DNA from: Spirometra erinaceieuropaei
Lineage: Eukaryota > Platyhelminthes > Cestoda > Diphyllobothriidea > Diphyllobothriidae
Assembly (NCBI GenBank): GCA_902702965.1
Contig: CACRXP010001212.1
Location: 3,313 to 67,312, forward strand
Length of the DNA stretch: 64,000 nucleotides
Direction of reading: 5' to 3'
The notes under the pieces were generated by a model. That model was not told the DNA's origin and did not search any database. It saw nothing but the letters and a program-made list of their open reading frames with translations. Position numbers and translations under genes: made by a program. Below, piece by piece: positions 49,431 to 60,326 of the stretch (the stretch's first letter is position 1; each line of letters starts with the position of its first letter).

Positions 49431-49937
49431 CTAGAGGCAATACATCAAAGCAGCGGAAGACGAATTACCAAGAACAAAGATCGTGTCAGTTGAGGTGAGA
49501 ATACTGAAGCTTGCACAAGGCTCCTCCATCGCAGTTAGCGTTGACCATTGGCCTAGCGGACACGCAGCGTCCGGTGGTGAAAACAGCTCCACAACGCTGA
49601 TGTTTTCTTTACAGTTCCACCCCCCGGCGACGATTATTTTTCCCCTAAAGGGGGCTGCTGTGAGAAATGCCCNNNNNNNNNNNNNNNNNNNNNNNNNNNN
49701 NNNNNNNNNNNNNNNNNNNNNNNNNNNNNNNNNNNNNNNNNNNNNNNNNNNNNNNNNNNNNNNNNNNNNNNNNNNNNNNNNNNNNNNNNNNNNNNNNNNN
49801 NNNNNNNNNNNCCACAACCTATGCCACTGGGACACCACCTCTCGGCAAATGCGCCGCTCACCGATTGGAGACCACTTCAGCTTGACCCACGAGCCTGCGA
49901 AAGCGGCTGCCACCACTTTCTCGGGACTCTCGGGCAT
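49431..49937 (-). pseudogene. Kelch-repeat protein fragment spanning an assembly gap
   Basis: On the minus strand, below the gap, a kelch blade is clear: GKIIVAGGWNCKENISVVEL, then a Trp-containing end QWSTLTAMEEPCASFSI. It closes with IFVLGNSSSAALMYCL and a stop. Above the gap, MPESPEKVVAAAFAGS looks like the start of another blade, followed by text (GERRICREVVSQWHRL) that does not fit the fold, so a frameshift is likely. Kelch beta-propellers commonly serve in cullin-3 adaptors, but no BTB domain is visible here. Upstream minus-strand sequence (50030-50260) contains FVFGVGDYYGG-like text suggesting a further degraded blade. No convincing splice sites. It is either the last exon of a real gene or a degenerate copy. 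Confidence 0.6.
49673..49811. other. Assembly gap (139 N)
   Basis: A run of undetermined bases inside the kelch-like fragment. Any frame called across it is artificial in that part. Confidence 1.
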
Positions 49938-50260
49938 GGCTGTACGCAGTCAACACTGGCCCTGGCTTCAACAGCCGCCTCCGGCCCTGTACATATCAAA
50001 CCCCTCAATCTGGCGACTCCTATCTTCTTCTACAACTGGGGATTATCAAAAGTGGCCTTCCATAACTTTGACAGTTTAACATCGCAGCCACCATAATAGT
50101 CGCCCACACCGAAAACAAAACAAGCGAAGAATCGATTGAATACTGGGCCTTGGATGATAACCCAGTCGATTGATTTATTGACATGACGTCGGCGTAAAGG
50201 GTCCTGCGCAGTCACCTCCAGTCTTGCGCCGTCGGTCAAGGATTTGTTTACACGCCCCAC

Positions 50261-51314
50261 AACTGACCCTTGTTCTGGTGCTGTTACTATTTCTGACGAT
50301 GGACTCCTGCACGATTTCGAGAGCTCAGAATAATAAACAAAATGTTTCGGTGTTCAACCATCCCTCTTCACTTATACTGGGGATTAGGCCCAACGTCTGT
50401 AGCGCTCTGAGCACGCACTCTCACCGCCAAGCCACTACAACCTGGCGATCAGTCTCGTGTCAGCTTAGGTCGCACATAAATTCGGCATCACTTGACGGTA
50501 AAAAGAACTGGTCTGCGGAGTCAGCTGTGTGAAATTTCGTATGTGCGATCCGCACTCGCGTACCATAAACAATGAAACCATCGACCCAGTGTAGCCTCGC
50601 AGTTGGAAAAAAATGACTGAGTCGCCGATGTACTTGAATGTAGCTTCGGAATGTGCTAGCTGCACAACTAAGCTTGATACAATTGTAGGCAGATCAGAAG
50701 GTCGTATTAAGGAGGCGACTACCTACGGCAACACGCCACATGCCATCTATCCAAGTTGATAGGTCGATAAGAATTAGGCAAGCTGCGGTTAAAAGCGCAC
50801 CGGTTGCTCTTCGCTGCATCACTGCGTACTAGCTACCAGGCCGGGTAAGGATTGGGTGAACGCCCCTAAGCATATGAGACCTACAATAAATACCTACTAT
50901 ACTTAATTTTGCACACGGTTCAGAAAAAGAAAGAAGGAGTAGATTTTAAAGACATGTTTGTCTAGTAAGTGTGTCCGCGCCTCACAAACACACAAATTAA
51001 GAGCTATCATCCTAGATTGCATCCTCCTCATCGTGTGATAGGTCAGACTGTGGCTCCTCGTCATCCAACCTTTCGCGTAGTAATGCTCCTCCGTCAACCT
51101 CCGATCATGTTTTTTCTGTTCTCACACTCAGCCACGCATTCCAGGGGTGGAGAATGAGTCATCGGTTTGAAGACGAGCTTAAAAAAATAACTACCACTTT
51201 TGGCAGTCAAAGAAACGGATTCAAACAAACAGTATATGAAAGAGGGTGGGACAGAGGTGTGGTTTTTAGGTGATGTGATTCTCGGCGGAGAGATTGAGTC
51301 AGATATTGTCCTTA
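50261..51314. other. No gene recognised
   Basis: Short frames only. 50224-50532 has no recognisable domain. Confidence 0.4.
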
Positions 51315-52299
51315 CAGTATATGTGTTAACCCATGAAATGTTACCCGAAATTATGAAATGCGTTTTCGACTAGAAAAATAATTTACGTAGGGTTGTGATA
51401 TTCATTGATGTTAAAAATAAGCCAAATATTTTACTTTTGGATGCTAGCGTGTGAACGAACTTCATTTGGCTGCTCGCAAAAACAACATACTGTAACAAAT
51501 GGCTACCTAATTAGAATGAACTTTCTTTATCGATTTTCAGTGCTCTTGTAAACCTAAATATATTGCTTATAAACATGCGTAGAAACATTTATTTTTTTCA
51601 ATTAGTAGGTAGAGGTTTACCTTTTCTTTAAAATGTATGCTTGAAGGAAGGGCATTATTCGGTTTTAAGAGTTTCTAGTTATGGGATATTTTAAGACCAC
51701 GAATCGCCCGTTCATAAAACCCCCTTTATCGGAATTTATAATTGTTGCTCGTAAAGTTTACAGTATAGCTGAGATCCACTTCTAAATTTTGTGAAACTTA
51801 TATGCTTTCAACTTAATAGCTGGTAGAAATGTATGATTTTCCGTACATGGACAATACGCAGGCCACAGTTAGCAAATCCTGAATGTAAGTGTAACGGGAG
51901 GTCAGATTCAAAATTATTCGGGAACTGAAAAAGTTTGTCAAAATAAAATTACATTCTTCCTTCGAGTATAATATTTAAAATAGATGTAATGGTCTGCCAA
52001 ATGAGCAAAAGGGCGAACATTCTTATGCATGTTTCTTGTGAAATATATCTGAATTTTTAAGGGCACTGAAAATCAGTGGGAAGCATTCATGCTAATTAAG
52101 TGGTCATTTTTTTACAAAGTGCAGTTTTTGCAGGCGGCCGGAAAAAGCTTCGCTTAAAATCTGGTATTCCAAAGTTACTGAAGTGTCTTTGGACTGCGCT
52201 ACACGTTAATTAACATCAAAAGCTTATCTGCGCAATTTTCCAAGTCAAAAACGCATTTCATAATATCGGTTAACGTTTCATGAGTTAGCACCTCTACTG
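51315..52299. mobile_element. Foldback element, full length (985 bp), TA flanks
   Basis: TA at 51313-51314 and 52300-52301. Left end CAGTATATGTGTTAACCCAT; right end ATGAGTTAGCACCTCTACTG. The arms and centre are collinear with 37184-38171 and 47827-48805 but visibly diverged. Confidence 0.8.
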
Positions 52300-52889
52300 T
52301 AATCGTCGTATGCCACTCAGTATTGGTGTAATAGGCAGAAATTTTAATTTTATTGGGGGGCCGGGATGAGCATTACAAGATGTCGTGGTTACTGTGGTCT
52401 CCCGAAGCCGCTGACAATAGCTGAATGTCTACGTATGGCGGCATGATAGTGTTTACTAAATACATCTATGCATATGTTGAAAACTACCAATACCTTAGAG
52501 AAAGGCGGCTGACTATATGCGTTATTGAACCCGGTGTAACCTCCTCATCGAAACATACGTCCACGCCATCGACGCCCTCATAATCTGTCAAAAATGCATA
52601 CGTATAAAATGGTCATCTGGATAAATGGACATCCGCTGGAGAATGTCCTAAGGCTGGATGTGTAAAGTTAACATGAGTGGGTTCTCACGAAGCAGTTTGG
52701 AGTGGCCTTAAGGAGAGACTAAAATGAGGGTATGCAGAAAGCAAAAGTAGGGAAAGTCGCTTCCTTAAACCAAGCATAACTGGACTACCCACGAATTCAA
52801 AAGACTGATACATTTGTACCATATCAGCTCACAAGACACGGACCTCTCACAAACCCAACTGACCTAATTGGTATCTATGAAGATGAACA

Positions 52890-53200
52890 CAAATCAGAAA
52901 ACCAGCGAAATCCAATAGAAAACAGGCAACTGAAGACAAGACCACGAGTCAAAACCACGCAGCGTATTGCCTCCATCAAATGCCCGATTTACGCATTTCG
53001 AACAGTAGAGAAAGTTCATCATGACGCTACGAAACCCATGCTGAGCATCAGGTAATATATTATGGTGGTCTAAGAAGCGCTTAATTATTTTTTCCATAAT
53101 TTTGCAACAGATGAAGGCGAGGGTAGTTTGTCTGTAACTATTTACAGAGACATTGTTGCACCTTTTTATAGCAGTGTGATCCGTGGAGACTTGCAATCGG
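52890..53200 (-). mobile_element. Decayed LINE reverse-transcriptase fragment
   Basis: The minus-strand frame contains FICCKIMEKIIKRFLDHHNI, then LPDAQHGFR and a Cys-containing stretch. This is the stretch between the first RT motifs and motif A of CR1/Jockey-group LINEs (normally SICCKIMEK and QHGFR). Motifs A to C are absent. It is a short truncated relic. Confidence 0.75.
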
Positions 53201-54399
53201 TGGGCAAACCGTGGACAGTGGTGTGGCTAGTTCGACAGAGGGATTCTTTAGTAACATAGACCGTATGTCGCGAAGACCCGGTAATTCACAGAAATAAAAT
53301 GACGTCAGGCCCATCCATCTATCATATTAACGCTTGAATGCGAGCAGTTCGGTCCGATTTTATTTCTAGGGATGCTTTTGAATTGGGTTTCTGAAGTAGC
53401 GCAAAAGAGGCAAAAACGATATTGATAAGTCTAGCTGAATTCGTATGGAATTAGACGGTGGCTTGAACTAGAAGTACAATATTTTGCCAAGTGACGCTAA
53501 ATAATTCCTATTTGTCAACGTCATCAATAAGAAAACTTTCATCATTCTTAATCAAGGGGATATTTCCTTGCCATTTTAAAAGAGGACCAACGAGTAAGGA
53601 GTTAAAAGGGTATAGATCAGTGAGAGGAATTGATGTTTGTTGTCTTTGTAACAAGAGAACATTTTCGAGGGTAATGAGAAAATTCCTGTGAGTTATGCAT
53701 GGACAACAGAACAGATGTTGCACACTACTTGCAGCTGCTAACGTAACATCCTGAGCCAATTAGAAAGAAATAGAGGAACTGTGGGATGAGAGGATTAAGA
53801 CTATAGAATTCAATTAAATACAAATGCTGCGATGACTTTGAAAGTAAATGACATTAAATCACCAAAAAATTAACAAAGTTAGAAAACCGCCCCAGCCAAC
53901 TTATATAGGAAGGGTGCTTATAGGGTCACCTACGAGATTAAAGACTAAATAAGTTCCAAATGAGTCAATAATGTTGTTCACCGAGATCAATTTATCTCAA
54001 CAATAAATTATTACGTTGTCACTTTCAACAAGGTTCGGTCTAAAATGAACGAAAATGTGAATGATGTCGGTGATAAATTTCAATTTTGGAATATAACTAG
54101 CCATTTCTAACGAGGGGGCAAATGGAGAGACGTTGAAGTAGGCAATATTATGTTGAGAGAGGCAAAAGCGTTCTCGCAAATTAATTCAAACATTTTGCAA
54201 ATTTATTCGTCATACAAAGATTACAAACAGGGAGTAAAGTAAAATAAATGGTCTTTCTTGTGAAAAAGGAAAAAGGATGGGTGAGTCGTGTTCCAGAAAT
54301 CCCTCTGAACAAAAAACACAAAGAGTAACCGATATTACTAAAAGTTAAAGAAATTCTGAAATGAGTCGTTATAATAATTATTTAATGGCGTACGTCTGT
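53201..54399. other. AT-rich, no gene recognised
   Basis: Short chance frames only (for example 53491-53759 on either strand). Confidence 0.45.
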
Positions 54400-55180
54400 G
54401 ATGTTTTAGACACACAAAAATGTGGGTTTTTAATGTTTTTTCCCATCGACTATCGGAATAAACCATACAAGGCAAAAGTGGCTGTTTAAGTACCATGAAT
54501 TTTGACCATTAATTTTTATGGCCATTAAAACATTGTACATATAGCAGGTATAAAACTATAACTTCTAGTGCTCAGTTGTTAGCAAATTGCATCTGCTTCA
54601 AAAGATATACAGGAAGATATTATACCTCAAAAGTTAAAGCAATTGTAATTACAGGAAGTTTTTAAGACTGGACATTGTTCGCTCAAAGGGTGTCTTGTTT
54701 GCCTTTGACAACGCTTTTCGCTAGGTAAACAATATAGTTTGCAGTCGCCGCAACGCACAGTTAACCACAATTTAAACTTTATTACACAATGAACTTTATG
54801 ATTTTCTCCATCCCAAGTATACAGTCTAAAAACTAAAACCCCAAACAAAATTGCCATAATAGATCGTGTCCAACATTATTTTTCAGTTGGATAAGCGTTT
54901 TTGAAACCAAAAAATGTCCTATTTGACGTATAGCATTTTAGGAATGCATGCTCTCCTATGAACCATATAATCAAAACGACATTCTTATCGAACCTGATTC
55001 TACAAAATATGATCTTCCCACAAAATATCATCAAAAATCGACAGAAAAAATGCGTGCTACTTACTAAGTTTTCAATTTCTACCAAGTGTTCCTTTTCTGG
55101 GCGGCTATAAGAAGTGGATTTGAAAGCTCCTCTCCCGGTGTATCTAAAATACAACGGCAGTACGTCGTAAGATATTTACT
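54400..55180. repeat. Strongly decayed copy of the foldback family
   Basis: GGCAAAAGTGGCTGTTTAAGTA near the left and AAAATCGACAGAAAAAATGC, GTGCTACTTACTAAG and TTCTGGGCGGCTATAAGAAG near the right follow the order of the family's arms. The ends are not identifiable. Confidence 0.45.
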
Positions 55181-56139
55181 CTTACGGGCCTGCTTAAATA
55201 GTGATTCCTACTCGAAACCGAATTCCAGAATTGCAGTTCAGATTTCCATGAGGTCGGTCACTGACAACCAACACTGTGTCTCATAATGTGAGAATTCGTG
55301 CTTTCATTTAAATACTGGGTTTTTCAATAAAAAGTCGGAGCGGGAATTCTTCCTGTATTTGAATGTACGCAGGCAGTAATGCAGTTAACTAGAATAGATC
55401 GAAAGCCACAGCGTTCCCCATAACTACAGTTCTTCGTCTAAAAGCAAAGTCATTAACCGGCAAATGGTACCTTTATAGCTGATTATTTCTGATTCCTTTG
55501 TTCTAGTGTTATTGCTTCGGGTCTTTGCCTCTATATCTGAACTCTTATAATCCCCTTCCCCTGCTCCCCCAAGTTAACGCCATGTAATACTTGCCAAAAG
55601 TATTTCTCAACCTAGGTTTTTAAAAAAACTCTCAACGGTCATGCTTGATCGTCTTTGCTTTCCTGTTACCCCTATCAACCATAGCGCATAGTAGCAGCCT
55701 CATTTTTAATATGATCTGCCTAGTTTTTGAGAGCCTACCAACTACTACTGAATAGGCCGTGCACAATATCCAATTGTCGGTTCTGAATTCACAGTACCAA
55801 CGAGCCTTTCTTTGCGTCGAGGAACTGTCCCCATAGGACCATGTGAGATCCAATATAGACAACAGGGGAGCAGTGCTTCATCGCCAGTGTGATAACAATC
55901 GCATGAGAGAGACGAATTCACTTTATTTCGCAATAGTTATTTAAGACCTTTCAGCAGAGGCGGGCTCCACTCACCGTGGACAGACAAAAAAGTCAATAAA
56001 TTTCCCAAGATTCAAAAAGTTCTACACAAACAGAACGACCAGTTCGAGTTTTAGCTCCGTCTGCCGATTCAAGCAAAGATGCGAGTTCCAGGAACTAGTT
56101 GATCAGAAGAAGAAGCGATCGCTGGAACAAGGGCTTTAT

Positions 56140-56191
56140 CCGCCTGACGTTTCAGATTCTCACTGGAATCCATCATCAGAGACAGTGGCGG
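56140..56191 (-). ncRNA. Hammerhead-type ribozyme motif in the left PLE repeat
   Basis: On the minus strand: CCGCC, a short spacer, CTGATGA (56173-56179), T, a stem II hairpin GGATTC/GAATCT closed with one G-U pair, GAAACGTC (56046+100 to 56153, that is 56146-56153), and AGGCGG. CCGCC pairs with GGCGG as stem I. ACGT is self-complementary, so stem III could form only between two molecules. The predicted cleavage site follows GTC. One unpaired T between CTGATGA and stem II is unusual for a minimal hammerhead. Hammerhead motifs in PLE terminal repeats are known; activity here is inference. Confidence 0.6.
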
Positions 56192-57095
56192 TCCTACAGC
56201 AGTTGGAGTTGCGTAAGAATGCTAGTTCGGCGTTTTGAGACGTACTGCAGTGAACTGGAAGACAAGGTTGCCGAATCCCAATATCTTCGAAGGGTTTTCA
56301 GAGAAAATGGTTACCCGCGCAACTTCGTCAACCGGTGTATGCGCAAACGAGACGAGAGACAGAACCGTGCCGACCCCAAATTCTGGCGAGCGATCCCGTA
56401 CATCAAGAACGTCTCCGAGGCCGTTAGCCGCCTTCTTGCACCACTTGGGGTTGGAGTGGCACACAGACCGGAGGCCACCATGAGGCGTCCGGTGATGAGA
56501 CCAAAATACCCACTACCACGGCAAGAAACATCTGGAGTCGTTTACCGGATCTGGTGCAGTTGCGGACAAAGCAACTACGTCGGAGAAACTGGAAGACTGC
56601 TCCGAACGCGAATTGGCGAACACGCGGCAGCGGTACGGAGAAATGACGCCAACTGTCAAGTCGCGGCCCATTCGACGAGACCCGGCCACATATTCAAGTT
56701 CGATGAGGCCGAACTTCTCGCGAGAGCGGATAATCGCGTGAGCTGCGAGCTGCTTGAGTCATGGTTCACAGAAACTCAGTCTATCAAAAAGTGCAACGAC
56801 ATCCCCACTCCATATTGCGTGATGAGGCATAGGCTGGCCAAGGTAATTGACCACTTGGGGAGCGCGCAAGCCGGTGAGCCAGATGGCCGAGCCATCATCA
56901 CGTCAGCATCTAACATGGGTGATGACATTTCGGCAATTAACAACTTTCATGCCGGCCATCAAGCAATTAGCGCACCAGCGGGCAGCCATCCTTGATGAAG
57001 GGGAGCGCGGTTAATTGCAATAGGTATGCGGTAGCATATCGACTGTATCCTATAAATACCGCCACTTCATGTGCAAGAGTCAGCCTTTTCTGCCA

Positions 57096-57145
57096 CTCGC
57101 CCTCTGATGATGGATTCAAGTGAGAATCCGAAAAGTCAGGCGAAT
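57096..57145 (+). ncRNA. Hammerhead-type ribozyme motif in the right PLE repeat
   Basis: Plus strand: TCGCCCT, CTGATGA (57104-57110), T, a perfect six-pair stem II (GGATTC/GAATCC), GAAA (57130-57133), AGTC and AGGCGA. Stem I pairs TCGC(C)CT with AGGCGA with one bulged C. The palindrome reads AAGT instead of ACGT, which should weaken stem III in a dimer. Confidence 0.55.
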
Positions 57146-57187
57146 AAAGCCCTTGTTCCAGCGATCGCTTCTTCTTCTGATTAAGCT

Positions 57188-57844
57188 CCTTCTCTTCACC
57201 CGCAAGATAGTACGCCAACAATGTCAGTACTGAATGCTTATGTGCCGGTGTACGACGAGAGATAACTCGATATCCACGGCGAATTGGGCGGAAAGATATC
57301 ACAGAGATTAGGTCAGTGTGCAGGGATAGGCATCTGCATCCAGGATTTGACCAGCAAATATCGACTTAGAAGCAGTAGGAATACCGGCCGGCGGTTAAAC
57401 GGAGTGGATGGAAAGTGAGTTCTGTCAACAACACCTTTGTTCTCGCAGGTAATCAACAAATGATTTCAACTCGTCAAATCTCGTTTTATTGCCGTGGAGC
57501 GCTCAGCGATCTAAAAATCGTGAAGTTAGTTTTAAAACACACCAGTACTGGTGTTGGGTTGGCGGTTGTTTCGACAATTATCCCCCTGAAAAAAATCACG
57601 GAATTTCGGCCGGCTCAAAGACTTCACGTGTCCTCGAACACGTGTCCCCGCATGCACCTTCTCTCAACCGTAGTTTCGGTATGAAGACAGATCGGAGGCG
57701 GAAGAGGGCAAAAGCGACTGAGAAGGTGAAGACCCGCATCAAGGCGTACGACCTCATTCCTAGTCTACGATTCTTACTGACTAGGATTTTGTACAATAAT
57801 ACAAATTAAGGGGGACGTTCCGAGTCCCCATTGGTGGGGCTAGA
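57188..57844. other. No gene recognised between two elements
   Basis: Short frames only, for example 57489-57809, which contains a basic stretch. Nothing recognisable. Confidence 0.4.
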
Positions 57845-59220
57845 GCCTTCTCAAGGACTTGGAGAACCATAGGGAGACTCGCTTCTCCGAGGGATGCAAA
57901 ATAAAGCTGATGGGTACACCTTCGTCTGGATCGGCCGCCCAAAGGCAAAGTATTGCGAGGTCGACTTCGCCTTTGTCATTCAAAACGACATCATGTGGCC
58001 AGTGCTCTGTCTGCCGAAGGGCGTCAGCGACAGTCTCATCGGCCTGCTCCTGTCTCTCAGACGATCCAAATTCGCCACCATTATGACCGCTTACGCTCTC
58101 CCCCAAACACCAGCTTTGGCGGGGCGAAAAAAATTCCACAAAAACCTGCATGCCATTCTGGTGGTTTTGTCAAAATCGGACAAACTAGTTTTCCTTGGTA
58201 ACTCTAGTGCCCGGTTGCGGGCCAAACCATGTTGCCTGGAGAGGAGCGTTGGGTCTCCACTGAATCGACGGCTGCAACGATGTCAACCTCTTTCTTCTGC
58301 CAAATTTGTGCGAGACGCTTTTTACCTCTAACAAACAGCCATGAGGCGCATGTCCTTGTGGGCCAAAACGGCACAAAAAGGCTTCTTTGCATTGCTCAAA
58401 CGGCAGATGGCCGCATAGTCGAATGAACGGGTAGTTTTTAGATTTCAAGAAACGATGCTTTTTCTGGAGAACTTACAAATCCTGAACCGATGGAATTATC
58501 ACTTTATAAGTGCATTTAATAGCAAATCCACGACCTACGACGATGCCCTTAATCGACTTCCCAAACTAAAAACGTGCACGTACCTGACCCTCCAGCCCTA
58601 TCCTCATCATTTGGGTCTCACTTTCCTAGAAAACATCCGAGTAGTGCACAAGCTCTTTGGCGGGAAAGCACTAAGAAACGACGCGATTTCGTCGGAATTC
58701 AACAAGAACGGCGGTCCCCGGCTGGTGGATCAACATAAAACATTACTCCAGGGGATGCAACTCCGAGAAAATAATCCCTGAGTACTTCGAGAATGCGAGA
58801 TGGCACTCAATGCGTACCTTTATTACAGTACCCGCCTTGCCGAAACGAATTTGGTTTCTGACTTCAGCAAAAGTTACTATAAAACGTACGTTCGCGGGAT
58901 GAACTTCCTCAATGCGTCAGTCGTTCGTCTATTTTAGCGGAAAGTGGGCTGGCAACTGTGTAATAAACGCAGTGCAATCTCGCTGCTCAACATCGCCAGG
59001 AATATCTTTGCGCGTCTCAATGAACGGGGACTTCAGCCAAAAAGTAACTGTGTGTGCCCAGGTCATCGCGTAATTACAAACATGATCTTCGCAAGAGAAG
59101 GACCGGAAAACTCAGACGCTCCACTACACCATTTTCGTAGATTTGGCGACACGCTTCGGCACGATAATTCTTAAGCCACAGCGGTTGGCATGGAAGACAA
59201 TGAACGGAAAATCAAGCTGT
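57845..59220 (+). mobile_element. RTE-like non-LTR retrotransposon, decayed, endonuclease and RT parts
   Basis: Across frames: ETRFSEG, then GYTFVWIGRPKAKYCEVDFA and LLSLRRSKFATIMTAYALP (apurinic-type endonuclease of the RTE group, with the DFNAR motif mutated to NSSAR). From 58455: NRLPKLKTCT, GGKALRNDAISSEFNKNGGP (the RT block usually written GKAPGxDxIPAE). From 58944: SAISLLNIARNIFARLNERG and VITNMIFAREG. A degraded motif A reads TIFVDLATRFGTI. The endonuclease-to-RT linker is deleted near 58400-58455, and motifs B and C are missing. Order and motifs identify it; it is not functional. Confidence 0.8.
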
Positions 59221-60007
59221 CTTCTTTTTAAGGTAGCTGGCGCAGCACTTACACTCACCTGGAATCCGGGTCAGCTGTTTAGCGTTTTGCGAAATCCTGG
59301 TCCTTTGTGCACGGACCGGAGGTGTAAGGTACGGGTGGACAGGCTGTTAAGTTCTGATTATCCTTGCAAACAAAACGGTTTCCTCTCTTCCTGCATCTGT
59401 CTTGCCACGGTTTGATGTAGATGAGAAAGGCGAGTGTTAGGACGGCCCAGAACACGACGCACCGTTCCCGTCGTCCGGGGGTCACGCCTGACAAAGAACC
59501 GCAAACTCGCCGCACAGCCTCGCCTAGGAAGCCCGCATGCGAACCAGACATTAGCACGCCGCTGAGTCTTGCACGACCTCCAGGGGTCAGCAAAACGCGA
59601 AGGCCTGCCCAAGCGGGCGCTCAGGGCTGGACCAGTAGGAACACGCAAACCGGACGAAGGCTGAACTTTTAAATACGAAGTCACAGACGGAAGGATTAAG
59701 AGTTGATGTACACAGGATGACTGACGCAGTTAAGCTGTTCTCTCCTATCCTGTCTGTCTTCTATTCCGCACAGAACTGGCGTCATACTAATTGAGGATAT
59801 AACAAGAGCGCACGGCAGACGCATAGCGAGTCCACAACCATTAGAAGCCGAGTCACAAGCAAGTCACTGCCTCGGCGTCGAAGTGTTGCAGGGCACATGG
59901 CTTATATCGTCGGAAGCGACAGCCTATCTGTTACAAGCGGAAAGGAGTTTGTTCGCGAGATTAATGTGTTGCGGCTGTTTACTGTCCAGTGATAGGCAGA
60001 TTGCAGA
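59221..60007. other. GC-rich block, no gene recognised
   Basis: 59280-59700 is clearly GC-richer than its surroundings and carries long frames on both strands with no recognisable domain. It follows the RTE fragment directly and might be part of another element. Confidence 0.4.
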
Positions 60008-60324
60008 TAACGTAATTTGTTACCAAATATGTAAAAGAATGGATAATTTTTATGCACTTTTCTTATGAAATATCTGATTTTGAAGTTCACTGAAAATCTA
60101 TGAAGAAAAGTCATGCTGCTTAAATGGTCTGTTTCTGCATAGTGTGGTTTCCACATGGAGCTGAAAAGAATTCTGTTCGAAAGCCAGCATCCCGAAGCAA
60201 CGGAATTGTTCTTGAATCCTGCTGCATGATGACTACTTTTATAACCCTACTTAAGTAATCCTTTTGGGTAAAGAAACAGATTACGGAATTTCAGTAAGCA
60301 GTTCATGAAATGGCACATTTATTG
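60008..60324. mobile_element. Right half of a foldback element
   Basis: Collinear with the right arm: TTTTTATGCACTTTTCTTATG, TCATGCTGCTTAAATGGTC, CGAAAGCCAGCATCCCGAAG and AACCCTACTTAAGTAATCC. It ends near TTCATGAAATGGCACATTTA, TTG, with TA at 60325-60326. The left arm is absent. Confidence 0.65.
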
Positions 60325-60326
60325 TA

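Larger units (their letters stand above)
56099..57187 (+). mobile_element. Penelope-like element copy C: GIY-YIG endonuclease frame between inverted terminal repeats
   Basis: A frame open from 56099 to 56995 (first ATG at 56219) encodes the PLE linker (SCVRMLVRRFETYCSELEDK, PYIKNVSEAVSRLLAPLG) and an apparently complete GIY-YIG domain: VVYRIWCSCGQSNYVGETGR, then RTRIGEH and the downstream helices through ESWFTETQS. The reverse transcriptase is absent. The left repeat (about 56101-56190, inverted) and the right repeat (about 57096-57187) match over about 85 bp. In the first the ORF reads straight through the repeat from a non-ATG codon. A TATAAATAC word (57048-57056) lies upstream of the right repeat. 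The endonuclease normally nicks target DNA for priming by the element's RT; alone it could only act together with RT supplied elsewhere. The domain shows no stop. Confidence 0.88.

Noticed and set aside
49483..50079. 198-codon plus-strand frame
   Set aside because: It crosses 139 N, and the kelch reading is on the opposite strand.
56099..56218. N-terminal 40 residues of the copy C frame as part of the protein
   Set aside because: They come from reading through the inverted terminal repeat from a non-ATG codon; PLE homology starts at SCVRM just before the first ATG (56219).
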